A stretch of DNA of 64,000 bases from Gimesia alba. Its GTDB lineage: Bacteria; Planctomycetota; Planctomycetia; Planctomycetales; Planctomycetaceae. The position numbers were made by a program, and so were the translations under genes. Each line of letters begins with the position of its first letter. Within the stretch, counting starts at the first letter, position 1. The stretch spans positions 5,497,546 to 5,561,545 of the forward strand of contig NZ_CP036269.1 of the NCBI RefSeq assembly GCF_007744675.1. Direction: 5' to 3'. The notes under the pieces are model-generated. The model saw only the letters and a program-made list of their open reading frames with translations. It was not told the origin of the DNA and searched no databases. Below are positions 9,646 through 18,620 of this stretch, piece after piece.

Positions 9646-10659
9646 ATGAAAGATGGATGTTTTATGGATATGAAAGTTGCAATATTGGGCGGTGGTGGGA
9701 TGGCAACTGCCTGTGCAACGTTGCTTACGGAATCTTCAGACGTTGCTGTTTCCATGTGGGTTCGCAAGCCTGCTGTTGCTGAAGATCTGAGAACACACCG
9801 TGAAAACAAAAGACTGCTCCCCGGCGTAACGCTTTCAGAAGCCATTCATTTCACATCAGATATTGATGAAGCAGTGGCAGACGCTGATTTTCTGGTGGTG
9901 GCGATTCCCACTGAATTTCTCAGAGCCGCTCTGCACACACTGGCCCCCCATCTCCAGAACGGCACTCCCGTCATCAGTGTCATTAAAGGGATTGAACAAG
10001 AGACGTTTTATCGTCCCAGCGAGATCATTGCCGATGTACTTGGCCCCCGCCCTGTAGTTGCGCTGGGAGGTCCGAGCCATGCAGAAGAAATCGCCCGCCG
10101 TCTACCGGCCAGTGTTGTGGCTGCCAGCGGTGACATTCAGCTCGCGAAACAAACTCAGAAACTGTTCAGCACAGATCGATTTCGTGTTTACACGAATGTA
10201 GATATCGTGGGCGTCGAATTAGCGGGTGCCTTGAAGAATGTGATTGCCATCGCAGCCGGCATCTGTGATGGAGGCAAGTACGGCGACAATGCCAAATCGG
10301 CAATCATGACCCGCGGTCTGGTGGAAATGAACCGCTTCGGTTCGGCACTGGGCGCCGAACCGGCCACGTTCTCCGGACTGGCAGGCGTTGGTGACTTGAT
10401 CACTACCTGTATGAGCCCATTTGGCCGCAATCGCAAAGTGGGAGAACGACTCGGTCAGGGAGATTCACTGAAACAGATCATATCCAGCATGGATGCGGTG
10501 GCAGAAGGCGTCAACACCACACGCAGTGTCTACGACCTCGCCGACGAGAAAGGACTCGACATGCCGATCACCACGGAAATTTATCGCGTCCTGTTTGAAG
10601 GCAAATCGCCCGACGATGCCACACAAACATTGATGACACGCCCCCAGCGCGAAGAATAA
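9646..10659 (+). CDS. gpsA: NAD(P)-dependent glycerol-3-phosphate dehydrogenase
   Basis: It reduces dihydroxyacetone phosphate to sn-glycerol-3-phosphate, the backbone for phospholipids. The dinucleotide fold starts KVAILGGGGMATACATLL. Further marks are VVAIPTEFLRAAL, the ISVIKGIEQET segment, the ALGGPSHAEEIARRLPASVV signature, the catalytic lysine region GVELAGALKNVIAIAAGICDG, and GLAGVGDLITTCMSPFGRNR. The 337-residue length is normal. The ATG at 9646 has AGG seven bases upstream; in-frame ATGs at 9664 and 9670 lie closer to the fold and are also possible. Phospholipid genes occur again at 36.6-39.2 kb but are not linked. Confidence 0.95.
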   Translation: MKDGCFMDMKVAILGGGGMATACATLLTESSDVAVSMWVRKPAVAEDLRTHRENKRLLPGVTLSEAIHFTSDIDEAVADADFLVVAIPTEFLRAALHTLAPHLQNGTPVISVIKGIEQETFYRPSEIIADVLGPRPVVALGGPSHAEEIARRLPASVVAASGDIQLAKQTQKLFSTDRFRVYTNVDIVGVELAGALKNVIAIAAGICDGGKYGDNAKSAIMTRGLVEMNRFGSALGAEPATFSGLAGVGDLITTCMSPFGRNRKVGERLGQGDSLKQIISSMDAVAEGVNTTRSVYDLADEKGLDMPITTEIYRVLFEGKSPDDATQTLMTRPQREE

Positions 10660-10770
10660 TTCTGCCGGGAATGTGTGAGATACATTACATTGCCTTAGGA
10701 ACGTCTTAGATACAGTACACCTTTGAAGCTGCTCCCAATTATCAGACACACCAAACCAGGAGTTTTTTCC

Positions 10771-12060
10771 ATGCGATTCTCTAGACTGTTGATGCCTGCC
10801 ATCATCGTTTCCCTGTTGATGCCTGCACTCGCTCATTCCGAAACCTGGCCGCAATTTCGCGGAGCGACCGGCAGTGGAGTTTCTAACGAGAAAAATCTGC
10901 CCGCAAAATGGTCTCAGCAAGAGGGAATCCTCTGGTCAGTCGCCCTGCCGGGACGTGCTAATTCTTCTCCGGCTGTCACCGCAAATCGAATTGACGTGAC
11001 GACCAAAACTGAAGATAACGGGCTGTGGATCATTTCGTTTGATCGCAAAAGCGGTCAGGAAATTCGCAAAGTCAAGGTCGGCTCCGGATCGTTGTCTGCT
11101 CCGGGACCACGTAATCTGTGGGCCGACCGTCATAACTCAGCCACCCCTTCTCCGATTTCCGATGATCAGAACATCTGGGCATTTTTCGGTACGGGTCTGT
11201 TAGTTTGTCTGGATGCGGAATCGGGAGAAATCGTCTGGAAACGGGATCTGGTCAAAGACTATGGACCTTATAATATTACATTCGGCATGGGTTCGACGCC
11301 CCGTTTATGGGGAGACCTGTTGATTGTCACCTGCATGACTAAAGGCCCCTCGTATGTCGTGGCTTTTGACAAGCAGACCGGAAAGGAAGTCTGGAAAGTC
11401 AATCGAAAGCTGCCGGCTCAAAAAGATGGTGCCGATGCATACACAACGCCTACCATCTATCAGAACGGAGACAAAACCGAACTGCTGGTTTCCGGTTCCG
11501 ATCATGTAAACGCCTATGATCCCCAAACAGGAAAACAGCTCTGGATCGCTGGTGGACTGGATATTCCCAGCCCGTTCGGCCGGATCATTGCAGCTCCCGT
11601 GGCGGATGAGAATCTTGTGATTGCGACCTCTGGCAACCCGGGCGGTGGCGGACTGGGATACATCAAAGCGTTCAAGCAAGGTGCGACAGGCAATATCACA
11701 CAATCCGGCCTGTTGTGGAAGTATGATGTTTCCACCCCTGATTCATCGACTCCCCTGATTCTGGATGACAAACTTTTCATGGTGAGCCAGAACGGAGTCG
11801 CCACCTGTTTGAATCTGAAAGATGGCAAATCGCTCTGGAAAAAACGGATGAAGGGGCAGTACTTTTCTGCCCTGGTCGCCGGTGATGGAAAAGTCTATTT
11901 CCTCAGCACCGATGGCCTTTGTACCGTGATTGATGCCGACAGTGGAGAGGTCATCGCTGAAAATCAACTGCCGGGTACTTTCTACGCGACTCCCGCGATT
12001 AGCGAGGGAGTCATTTACCTGCGTTCCTTTGATAAACTTTATGCCATCAAAGGAAAATAA
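10771..12060 (+). CDS. secreted PQQ-binding-like beta-propeller repeat protein
   Basis: A signal peptide (MRFSRLLMPAIIVSLLMPAL, cut near AHS-ET) is followed by the typical planctomycete opening WPQFRGATGSGVSNEKNLP and repeated beta-propeller blades with the tryptophan-docking pattern: SGEIVWKRDLV, TGKEVWKVNRKLP, TGKQLWIAGGL, DGKSLWKKRMKG, DSGEVIAENQLPG. The fold is that of PQQ-dependent dehydrogenases and BamB, but no PQQ ligands or calcium-binding motif can be assigned, so it is probably a structural or binding protein of the periplasm. The ATG at 10771 is preferred over an upstream in-frame ATG because CAGGAG lies eight bases before it and the signal peptide starts there. A terminator follows at 12071. 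Confidence 0.9.
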   Translation: MRFSRLLMPAIIVSLLMPALAHSETWPQFRGATGSGVSNEKNLPAKWSQQEGILWSVALPGRANSSPAVTANRIDVTTKTEDNGLWIISFDRKSGQEIRKVKVGSGSLSAPGPRNLWADRHNSATPSPISDDQNIWAFFGTGLLVCLDAESGEIVWKRDLVKDYGPYNITFGMGSTPRLWGDLLIVTCMTKGPSYVVAFDKQTGKEVWKVNRKLPAQKDGADAYTTPTIYQNGDKTELLVSGSDHVNAYDPQTGKQLWIAGGLDIPSPFGRIIAAPVADENLVIATSGNPGGGGLGYIKAFKQGATGNITQSGLLWKYDVSTPDSSTPLILDDKLFMVSQNGVATCLNLKDGKSLWKKRMKGQYFSALVAGDGKVYFLSTDGLCTVIDADSGEVIAENQLPGTFYATPAISEGVIYLRSFDKLYAIKGK

Positions 12061-12070
12061 GAAGACAGAA

Positions 12071-12105
12071 GGCCCTTCTGAAACAAATTCGGAAGGGCCA
12101 TTTCT
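12071..12105 (+). terminator. rho-independent terminator after the PQQ-repeat gene
   Basis: GGCCCTTC at 12071-12078 pairs with GAAGGGCC at 12092-12099, loop 13 bases, followed by ATTTCTT. It lies 11 bases after the stop codon and before the convergent DUF1501 gene. Confidence 0.75.
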
Positions 12106-12130
12106 TAATGCAAGTGGTCTGATGATCTCA

Positions 12131-13576
12131 TCAGGCACGACCGGCGAGTTCAGTGATCGCATGCCCCTGTGTCACAATCGGAGTGGGCCGACCGGTAAAG
12201 TCAGGCAGGAACGTGTTGTGATAATCGATCCCCAGGTGTGCGTAGATCGTTGCCAGGAAATCGTGAGGGCCCACAGCCCGTTCGACAGGCCCTTCTCCTT
12301 TTCCATCGGTGGCACCAATGATCTGACCGGTACGAATTCCGCCTCCTGCAAACAATATCGACGCGGCTCGCGGCCAATGATCGCGGCCCGGTTGCGTTGT
12401 TCCTGCGCTGCCACTGGCAATCCCGGCCCCCGTACTTTTCGCATGGGAAATCTTGGGGGTACGGCCAAATTCTCCCGCTACAACCACCAGCACACGCTCA
12501 TTCAGTCCACGATCATAAATATCTTCAATCAAAGCCGTCACTGCCTGATCAAAATAGGGGGCCCGATACTTGAGCGCATCGAATACATGATGATTCACTG
12601 CATGATCATCCCAGTTTCCAACCCGCCCACATAAGGGGCCGGACAATTCCGTGGTGACAATCTCCACACCCGCTTCCACCAGCCGCCGCGCCATCAGACA
12701 TTGCTGGCCCCATTGATGCATCCCATAACGATCACGAACGTATTGAGGCTCGTGGGTTAAATCGAATGCCTGGGCCGCCTGTTTGCTGGTCAGCAAATTG
12801 GTCGCCTGCGATTCAAATTGATCCATCGCCTGCATCGCACCTTCCAGGTCCAGATCGCGGCGGAATTGATCTAACTTTTGGCGTAAAGAAATGCGCCTGG
12901 TAATCTGTCGCGTTTCCTGTGGATCGGTGAGCCCAATATTGGGAACTTTAAAGTCCGGTTTACTGGGATCACCTTGAATCTGGAATGGCCCTGCACCGGG
13001 TCCCAGATATGTCGGCCCGGCGATCTGAAAACTGTCGTAGTTTGTAATCGCATTCACGCCGATATAGTTCGGCAGCACGTTTTCTTTATCACGCCTGAGA
13101 TAATTGGCGACCGACATGAGGTCGGGCAGCTTCGGCTTTTGTTTATCGATCCGATCTTTGTCACCTCCGAGCATTTGTAATGAGCCGGCAGGATGGCCTC
13201 CGCCGGTGTGTGTGATCGAACGCAGAATCGAAAACTTATCGGAAATCTGAGCATGTCGCGGCAGTAACTCGCCGAGGAACATCCCTTCAGTTTTGGTCGC
13301 AATGGGAGAATAAGGACCTTTATAATCGGAAGCTGCTTCCGGTTTGGGATCATAGGTCTCCAAGTGACTGATACCACCACGGCACCAGACCAGAATCACA
13401 GCCGTTCGTTCTTTGGGTTTCTTTGTTGCGTTGGCCTGTTTCGTCTCAGCCTGCAACTGGTAAAGCCCCGGCAGGGAAAGGCTGCCAAACCCACCCAGGC
13501 CAATTTTTAAAAACTCGCGCCGTGCTGCTGCATGCCCTTGCAACGTTGATTTCTGCTTTGTCGAATGTTGCTTCAT
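12131..13576 (-). CDS. DUF1501 family protein with Tat-like signal
   Basis: The protein carries a twin-arginine export signal near its N-terminus (AARREFLKIGLGGFGSLSLP). The body shows DUF1501 marks: AVILVWCRGGISHLETYDPK near residue 60, RSITHTGGGHPAGSLQMLGG, GVEIVTTELSGPL, VLVVVAGEFGRTPKISHAK and a C-terminal PTPIVTQGHAITEL. The fold is related to alkaline phosphatase/sulfatase-like enzymes, but no substrate is known; members are abundant in planctomycetes, often paired with DUF1549/DUF1553 genes, which is not the case here. The ATG at 13576 (481 residues) places the twin arginine near residue 19; longer in-frame starts up to 13723 add an implausible 49-residue leader. Confidence 0.88.
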   Translation of the reverse strand: MKQHSTKQKSTLQGHAAARREFLKIGLGGFGSLSLPGLYQLQAETKQANATKKPKERTAVILVWCRGGISHLETYDPKPEAASDYKGPYSPIATKTEGMFLGELLPRHAQISDKFSILRSITHTGGGHPAGSLQMLGGDKDRIDKQKPKLPDLMSVANYLRRDKENVLPNYIGVNAITNYDSFQIAGPTYLGPGAGPFQIQGDPSKPDFKVPNIGLTDPQETRQITRRISLRQKLDQFRRDLDLEGAMQAMDQFESQATNLLTSKQAAQAFDLTHEPQYVRDRYGMHQWGQQCLMARRLVEAGVEIVTTELSGPLCGRVGNWDDHAVNHHVFDALKYRAPYFDQAVTALIEDIYDRGLNERVLVVVAGEFGRTPKISHAKSTGAGIASGSAGTTQPGRDHWPRAASILFAGGGIRTGQIIGATDGKGEGPVERAVGPHDFLATIYAHLGIDYHNTFLPDFTGRPTPIVTQGHAITELAGRA

Positions 13577-13727
13577 TTCGTCAACCGTGATTCCCAACGA
13601 ATTTTCTTTGAGCAGGAATGAAGTGCCGCTCCCTGCCTGATACATCGGAATTATATCATATGTTCCCGGATTGTGTCTAACATAACATGGCATTCTCCAT
13701 TGAGTTCCAGGGAAGTATCCCAATGAA

Positions 13728-13762
13728 AAAAGCCCCTGATCGAATCATTCCATCAGGGGCTT
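13728..13762 (-). terminator. rho-independent terminator of the lipoprotein gene
   Basis: An 11-bp perfect stem, AAGCCCCTGAT at 13730-13740 with ATCAGGGGCTT at 13752-13762 on the plus strand, loop 11 bases. On the minus strand it is followed by TTTTTT, about 22 bases after the lipoprotein stop codon at 13784. Confidence 0.85.
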
Positions 13763-13783
13763 AGGTCAAAATAACAGCTGAAT

Positions 13784-14104
13784 TTAAAGCTGATCAGCCA
13801 TTTGTTTCGCAATTTTTTTGGTCGCTGCTGGTGACGAAGCAGCTTCCAGCTTATCCAGATCGGAGAGCAGTTTATCGGCTTTCGTAGCATCCGATTGTTT
13901 CAGGCCTTCCAGTGTTTCACGAAAGCCCATTGCAGCACTCCCCATTTCGCCTGTTTGTGCAATCGATTCCAAAGCTGATTTCATATCGGCTGTTGAAGTG
14001 ATATTGTTCGTCTCAGCAGCGGTATCTTCGCTACCAGCATCACCGCCTCCACAGCCCACGCAAGTCATTACAAACAGCAATAGAATTGCCGGAATCGCTT
14101 TCAT
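13784..14104 (-). CDS. small lipoprotein, 106 aa
   Basis: The ATG at 14104 has AAGGA eight bases upstream. The first residues are a lipoprotein signal (MKAIPAILLLFVMTCVGCGG) with the cysteine near residue 17. The mature part is acidic and Ala/Ser-rich, starting GDAGSEDTAAETNN, then forms a helical region (MKSALESIAQTGEMGSAAMG, KADKLLSDLDKLEAASSPAA). No family is recognised. It lies between the tandem DUF1559 genes and the DUF1501 gene on the same strand, with terminators on both sides, so it is probably its own transcription unit. Confidence 0.75.
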   Translation of the reverse strand: MKAIPAILLLFVMTCVGCGGGDAGSEDTAAETNNITSTADMKSALESIAQTGEMGSAAMGFRETLEGLKQSDATKADKLLSDLDKLEAASSPAATKKIAKQMADQL

Positions 14105-14205
14105 CGTTCTGGTCCTTTTCAATCGAAATAATGTTGTACTAGTAAGTTCACATTGGCCCACTTTTTCTCTGTGAACAGTTTGTTGAACCAGCAGAAAAAG
14201 AATTA

Positions 14206-14242
14206 AAAAAAGAGCGAAACTCATTATAACGAGAATCGCTCT
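14206..14242 (-). terminator. terminator of the downstream DUF1559 copy
   Basis: AGAGCGA at 14211-14217 pairs with TCGCTCT at 14236-14242, with an inner CTC/GAG pairing; on the minus strand the stem is followed by a run of T (14204-14210). It sits about 33 bases after the stop at 14275. Confidence 0.75.
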
Positions 14243-14274
14243 CTTTCAAAACTTAAATACTCAAATAGTTTGGC

Positions 14275-15273
14275 TTACCACTCGCCAACCACTTCTTCAC
14301 CAGCAGCTGAACCAAGATGCTGCCAGAGAAGCGTATCGATATTATCGCTGGCAAATTTGACAGCACCATCGCCCATCAGAACATGCACTCCACCCGTATG
14401 CCGACTGCGGGCAGACCAGACGCCAATCGAATCATACCAGCCACAGCCGGAGCAGGGATGGCAATCCGGATTGGGAGAGTTCGGCACATTCAATGTGTTG
14501 AAAATGGTCTGGCCACCAATCCCGTTCATCCATTCTCGATTCACATGACTGTGAGTATTAGAGGTTCCCGTTAAACATTGAGCTCCATAGGCATCCAGGT
14601 TTGCTTTCGAAACAAAGCTCCGTTCCGAAAACGGAACAGCCTGAGCACGAACGAGATCTGTTTTGACGTTGAATTTACTTCCGGTATTGTCGCCGACAGT
14701 ACTTTCACTTGCCGCGATCGTATTGGAAGTTCCATCCAGCACATCACGAACCCGAACAGGCTTGCGGTCATTAAACATACCAACCTGATCACCATAGCCT
14801 ACCTTCCAGTACATGGATGGTCCGGCACTCACGACATAGTTATTTCCAGGATTCCCGTCGGGGTATTTTAAATCAGAAGGACACAAAAATGCGGGGATCT
14901 TTGTATTATCAACTGTATTATTGGGTGCCATGTCATAGCGCACATTCCAGTCGATCCTATTATAGACACTGGCCTGATCCATGTAAGGCAGAAGTAAAGC
15001 ATGGGCACTCATGCCGCGCCATGACCAGCTTCCAAGGGTCCCTGAGTCATGTACGGAAGGCGTATTAGAAATCGGAAACATTCCATGCGCGTCATGGTAG
15101 TTGTGCATTGCCAGACCGAATTGCTTCAGATTGTTCTTACAGGTTGAACGGCGGGCCGCTTCACGGGCCTGTTGTACGGCGGGAAGTAATAACGCAATCA
15201 AAATCGCAATGATGGCAATCACCACCAGCAACTCAATCAGCGTAAACCCCCGTTGTCGAACTAGTCGCTTCAT
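14275..15273 (-). CDS. DUF1559 family pseudopilin-like protein (tandem copy 1)
   Basis: The N-terminus is a type IV pilin/pseudopilin signal: [20 protein letters not shown], with prepilin cleavage expected at G/F and a single hydrophobic helix running into [15 protein letters not shown]. The body follows the DUF1559 plan: [20 protein letters not shown], a C-terminal H-x-GG motif in [20 protein letters not shown], and NIDTLLWQHLGS. Four cysteines occur around residues 273-290 ([12 protein letters not shown]). Such proteins occur in dozens of copies per planctomycete genome and are thought to be surface or secretion-linked; the true role is unknown. GGGGAG lies six bases before the ATG. It is the gene-distal partner of the copy at 15705. 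Confidence 0.9.
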   Translation of the reverse strand: MKRLVRQRGFTLIELLVVIAIIAILIALLLPAVQQAREAARRSTCKNNLKQFGLAMHNYHDAHGMFPISNTPSVHDSGTLGSWSWRGMSAHALLLPYMDQASVYNRIDWNVRYDMAPNNTVDNTKIPAFLCPSDLKYPDGNPGNNYVVSAGPSMYWKVGYGDQVGMFNDRKPVRVRDVLDGTSNTIAASESTVGDNTGSKFNVKTDLVRAQAVPFSERSFVSKANLDAYGAQCLTGTSNTHSHVNREWMNGIGGQTIFNTLNVPNSPNPDCHPCSGCGWYDSIGVWSARSRHTGGVHVLMGDGAVKFASDNIDTLLWQHLGSAAGEEVVGEW

Positions 15274-15704
15274 AATACTCTCCCCAAAAATTAGTAAAAA
15301 AATAATAAATTAGCCCGCATGGACACCTATCCCAATCCTCGGATCAGTATCAGCGTCTACTTTATAAAATATATCACTTATAAGATATTAGCCAATAAGA
15401 CGTATTTGTAGCAACTAATGTTTCACTTAAAGTTCATTTTGGGAACGACGTTGCATTATTTAACAAAATAAATAATTAGATTTCGCACATTTCCCATTCA
15501 CATTGGTGCACTTCAGTTCAACTTGAGTCCCCGCACTACACAATGATCATCTTCATCTCGTACCTCACATTAGATGTCACGCTTTCAGCTACCAGGTCAG
15601 ACTGCATCCGTTTTGCGTGATCGCCAGATAAAAAAAGCGAGACTCACGTTAATGAGCCTCGCTCTTTTAAATCACACTACGCTTTCAGTCTTAAAGCATC
15701 AGGC
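15274..15704. other. region between the two DUF1559 copies
   Basis: AT-rich, about 430 bases. It holds the Shine-Dalgarno and presumably a promoter of copy 1, and the terminator of copy 2 at 15630-15664. No gene is seen. Confidence 0.6.
15629..15664 (-). terminator. terminator of the upstream DUF1559 copy
   Basis: AGCGAG at 15636-15641 pairs with CTCGCT at 15658-15663, extended inwards by ACTCA/TGAG; the minus strand then runs into a T tract (15629-15635). It matches the terminator of the other copy in position and partly in sequence. Confidence 0.75.
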
Positions 15705-16703
15705 TTACCATTCGCCCACCGTCTCTTCACCGGCAGCCGAGCCGAGAGACTGCCACACAGTGATATCAATATTCTCGCTGGCAAAACGGACAGCACCATC
15801 CCCCAACAGGACATGCACCCCACCCGTATGCCGACTGCGGGCAGACCAGACGCCGATCGAATCATACCAGCCACAGCCGGAGCAGGGATGACAATCCGGA
15901 TTGGGTGAGTTCGGCACGTTCAATGTGTTGAAAATAGTCTGACCACCAATGCCGTTCATCCATTCGCGGTTCACATGACTGTGAGTGTTGGAGGTGCCCG
16001 TTAAACATTGAGTTCCATAGGCATCCAGATTTGCTTTCGAAATAAAACTCCGTTGTGAAAATGGAACAGCCTGCGCACGAACCAGATCTGTTTTGACATC
16101 AAATTTACTTCCGTTGTTATCGCCGACGGTACTTTCGCTCGCCGCGATCGTGTTGGATGTTCCATCCAGCACATCGCTCACGCGAACAGGCTTGCGGTCA
16201 TTAAACATTCCGACCTGATCACCAAAGCCGACTTTCCAGTACATAGATGGTCCGGCACTCACGACGTAGTTATTGCCGGGATCTCCGCCTGGATATTTTA
16301 AATCGGAAGGACACAAAAATGCGGGGATCTTTGTGTTATTTAGCGTACTATTGGGTGCCATATCATAACGTACATTCCAGTTGATCTGATTATAAACGCT
16401 GGCCTGATCCATGTAAGGCAGAAGTAAAGCATGGGCACTCATGCCGCGCCATGACCAGCTTCCAAGGGTCCCTGAGTCATGTACGGAAGGCGTATTTGAA
16501 ATCGGAAACATACCATGGGCATCATGGTAGTTGTGCATCGCCAGGCCGAATTGCTTCAGGTTGTTCTTACAGGTAGAACGGCGTGCCGCTTCACGGGCCT
16601 GTTGAACGGCGGGAAGTAATAACGCAATCAAAATCGCAATGATGGCAATTACCACCAGCAATTCAATTAACGTAAAACCACGTGGTCGCATAAGACGCTT
16701 CAT
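15705..16703 (-). CDS. DUF1559 family pseudopilin-like protein (tandem copy 2)
   Basis: It has the same architecture and length as the copy at 14275: prepilin-like [20 protein letters not shown], the [10 protein letters not shown] block, [12 protein letters not shown] and the [20 protein letters not shown] motif. The two differ at about 24 of 332 positions, with eight of these in the last 35 residues (for example [26 protein letters not shown] end against NIDTLLWQHLGS). GGGAG lies five to six bases before the ATG. With its own terminator it may be transcribed separately from copy 1. Recent duplication followed by tail divergence is the simplest reading. Confidence 0.9.
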   Translation of the reverse strand: MKRLMRPRGFTLIELLVVIAIIAILIALLLPAVQQAREAARRSTCKNNLKQFGLAMHNYHDAHGMFPISNTPSVHDSGTLGSWSWRGMSAHALLLPYMDQASVYNQINWNVRYDMAPNSTLNNTKIPAFLCPSDLKYPGGDPGNNYVVSAGPSMYWKVGFGDQVGMFNDRKPVRVSDVLDGTSNTIAASESTVGDNNGSKFDVKTDLVRAQAVPFSQRSFISKANLDAYGTQCLTGTSNTHSHVNREWMNGIGGQTIFNTLNVPNSPNPDCHPCSGCGWYDSIGVWSARSRHTGGVHVLLGDGAVRFASENIDITVWQSLGSAAGEETVGEW

Positions 16704-16776
16704 AGAACTCTCCCTTCAATATGAATAGAAAAATTAATAGGCCATAAATGAATTGGTGTCCCTAAAAAAGTCGAAC

Positions 16777-16791
16777 TAGTGCCTTGCACTA
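16777..16791. promoter_or_regulatory. palindrome upstream of DUF1559 copy 2
   Basis: TAGTGC at 16777-16782 and GCACTA at 16786-16791 form an inverted repeat with a 3-base spacer, about 74 bases upstream of the ATG at 16703. The form suits an operator of a dimeric regulator, but nothing identifies one. Confidence 0.3.
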
Positions 16792-16891
16792 ATTGATTAA
16801 GAATTAATACATAGATTATGATAACTTAAAGAACCTGGCGCTCAAACATTCATTCCTCAAATTCAAGCGAATTGCAAGAGTTCAGTAGAAA

Positions 16892-18556
16892 TCACTCAAT
16901 AAACGTAAGCCGATGATTGAGGGGCATTTTTGATTCCGTTTGAGTCTTCCCGGACGGCCAGCGGACTGTGACCCCCTGAACTTCGACATCGGAAGGCACA
17001 CCAAAGTGTGCTACATAACTTCCTTGTGACAAATAACTTCCGCCACCTGTCACAAAGCGGGAGAGATCCCCCTTGCTGGTGTGAATTGTCAGGCTGGCGC
17101 CGATTCCATCACGATTCGATTCGGTACCCACCAGCCGAATTTGAACCCACTTCGATTCCGTCTGCGTCTGGTTCTCAAGCACTGCGGCGCGCTCATTACA
17201 ATTGGCGAAAACGAGATCTAAATCCCCGTCCTCATCAAGATCATCGGCGACAACGCCGCGACCGAAATGCAACTGTCCCAGATAGTCGGTTTTGTCAAAC
17301 TTCAACGTTTGAAATTGACCGGCTTCATTTTCCAGAACCAGTGGCAGTTGCTTCACCGTTGTATGCCGGGGTGAGTGAATCACATGCCCGTTTGTGACCA
17401 CAATGTCTTCGTCGCCGTCCGAATCAAAATCGCCAAACTGCGTCCCAAACCCGACAAACAAATTTCCAATCGCGCTGACGCCCGTCTCGCGGCTGGCATA
17501 GAGAAACTGCCCTTTCCCAATATTTTTATAAAGCGCAAATGCTTCCGATTCATAATTGGCGACCCAGAGATCGGGCAGACCATCCGCATTGAAATCACTG
17601 AGATCAACGCCCATGCTTCCGTTCGCCACCGCCTGGTCATCAACGGCGACGCCACGTGCCAGCCCGGCTTCTAGTAATTTGCCTTTCCCCTCATTCAGAT
17701 AGAGCACATTATTCGTCGTATCGTTGGCCACATAGATATCGAGATCCAGGTCGCCGTCCACATCCCCCAGAATGACCCCCAGACCTTTTCCCTTTTCCAC
17801 GAGGCCGGCTTCTTTTGAAGCATCCCGAAACGTTCCATCCGCATTGCTGAAAAAGACCCGGTCATCCAGACCGGTAAATTGTCGTGGAGGGCAGACGTCT
17901 CTCGTTCCGGAAGGATCGCCGCACACCGGATCGTTCTCGAACGACCAGTCCACATAGTGTGCCAGATACAGATCCAGTGCCCCGTCACCATTTAAATCTC
18001 CCCATCCGGCAGAGGTGCTCCAGCTGGGATCGATCAGTCCAGATACTTGTGCCACTTCCTCGAACGTGCCATCTCCCAGATTATGCCAGCAGAGAATACC
18101 CCCGTAACCTGTGACGACAAGATCCGGGAATCCATCGTTGTCATAATCGGCGACAGTACAGCCATGAGAATAATAGGGGCTTGGTGCGATACCGGAATTC
18201 AGACTCTGATTCACATATTGGCCCGCAGAGACCTGACTGAACAGTACCGAGGGAAGTCCGGTCAGTTGCTTCCCTCCATTAAATGAACCGCCGCCTGGAA
18301 AAAACAGATCGGGGTGCCCGTTGAGATCATAATCCCAAACAGCGACTCCCCCGCCGATGGATTCTAGAATCGCATATGTGTTTGCCTGTTCGTCGTTGTG
18401 GTATTCAAACTCAATCCCCAGTGAATCGGTGACATCGACAAAATTGATGGGAGACGGAGTGTGCGTGGCAGCTTCCGTTTCTTTTTTCTCATCTGGCGAA
18501 CTGACCGGTGTTTCGGAACGACACCCGAACAGAACCAGGAGCAACATGCTGCACAC
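16892..18556 (-). CDS. FG-GAP/VCBS repeat and ASPIC/UnbV (CRTAC1-type) lipoprotein
   Basis: The N-terminus is a lipoprotein signal ending LLLVLFGCRSE. The mature protein begins INFVDVTDSLGIEFEYHND and then has repeated calcium-binding-like FG-GAP blades: VWDYDLNGHPDLFF, DYDNDGFPDLVVTG, DLNGDGALDLYLA, DVDGDLDLDIYVAND, DFNADGLPDLWVANY, DFDSDGDEDIVVTNG, DLDEDGDLDLVFAN. The last ~100 residues match the ASPIC/UnbV domain (WVQIRLVGTESNRDGIGASL, VTVRWPSGKTQTE). The beta-propeller is presumably exported and membrane-anchored. The start is uncertain: GTG at 18556 gives a signal with no positive charge, while an ATT at 18571 behind GAGGTG would add IPRFI. The TPR gene lies 50-65 bases upstream on the same strand. 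Confidence 0.9.
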   Translation of the reverse strand: MCSMLLLVLFGCRSETPVSSPDEKKETEAATHTPSPINFVDVTDSLGIEFEYHNDEQANTYAILESIGGGVAVWDYDLNGHPDLFFPGGGSFNGGKQLTGLPSVLFSQVSAGQYVNQSLNSGIAPSPYYSHGCTVADYDNDGFPDLVVTGYGGILCWHNLGDGTFEEVAQVSGLIDPSWSTSAGWGDLNGDGALDLYLAHYVDWSFENDPVCGDPSGTRDVCPPRQFTGLDDRVFFSNADGTFRDASKEAGLVEKGKGLGVILGDVDGDLDLDIYVANDTTNNVLYLNEGKGKLLEAGLARGVAVDDQAVANGSMGVDLSDFNADGLPDLWVANYESEAFALYKNIGKGQFLYASRETGVSAIGNLFVGFGTQFGDFDSDGDEDIVVTNGHVIHSPRHTTVKQLPLVLENEAGQFQTLKFDKTDYLGQLHFGRGVVADDLDEDGDLDLVFANCNERAAVLENQTQTESKWVQIRLVGTESNRDGIGASLTIHTSKGDLSRFVTGGGSYLSQGSYVAHFGVPSDVEVQGVTVRWPSGKTQTESKMPLNHRLTFIE

Positions 18557-18620
18557 TATAAATCGTGGAATGAGAGCACCTCAGTAAGAAATCTCAGTAG
18601 GGTAATAATATTCTTGAAAC

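Larger units (their letters stand above)
14206..16703. repeat. tandem duplication containing two DUF1559 genes
   Basis: Two units, 14206-15273 and 15636-16703, each hold a 332-codon DUF1559 gene plus its terminator hairpin. The genes are aligned without gaps at an offset of 1430 bases. By hand I count about 24 differing residues of 332, mostly conservative, and the nucleotide match is visibly high through the gene. Intergenic sequence between the units is not obviously repeated. Confidence 0.85.
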
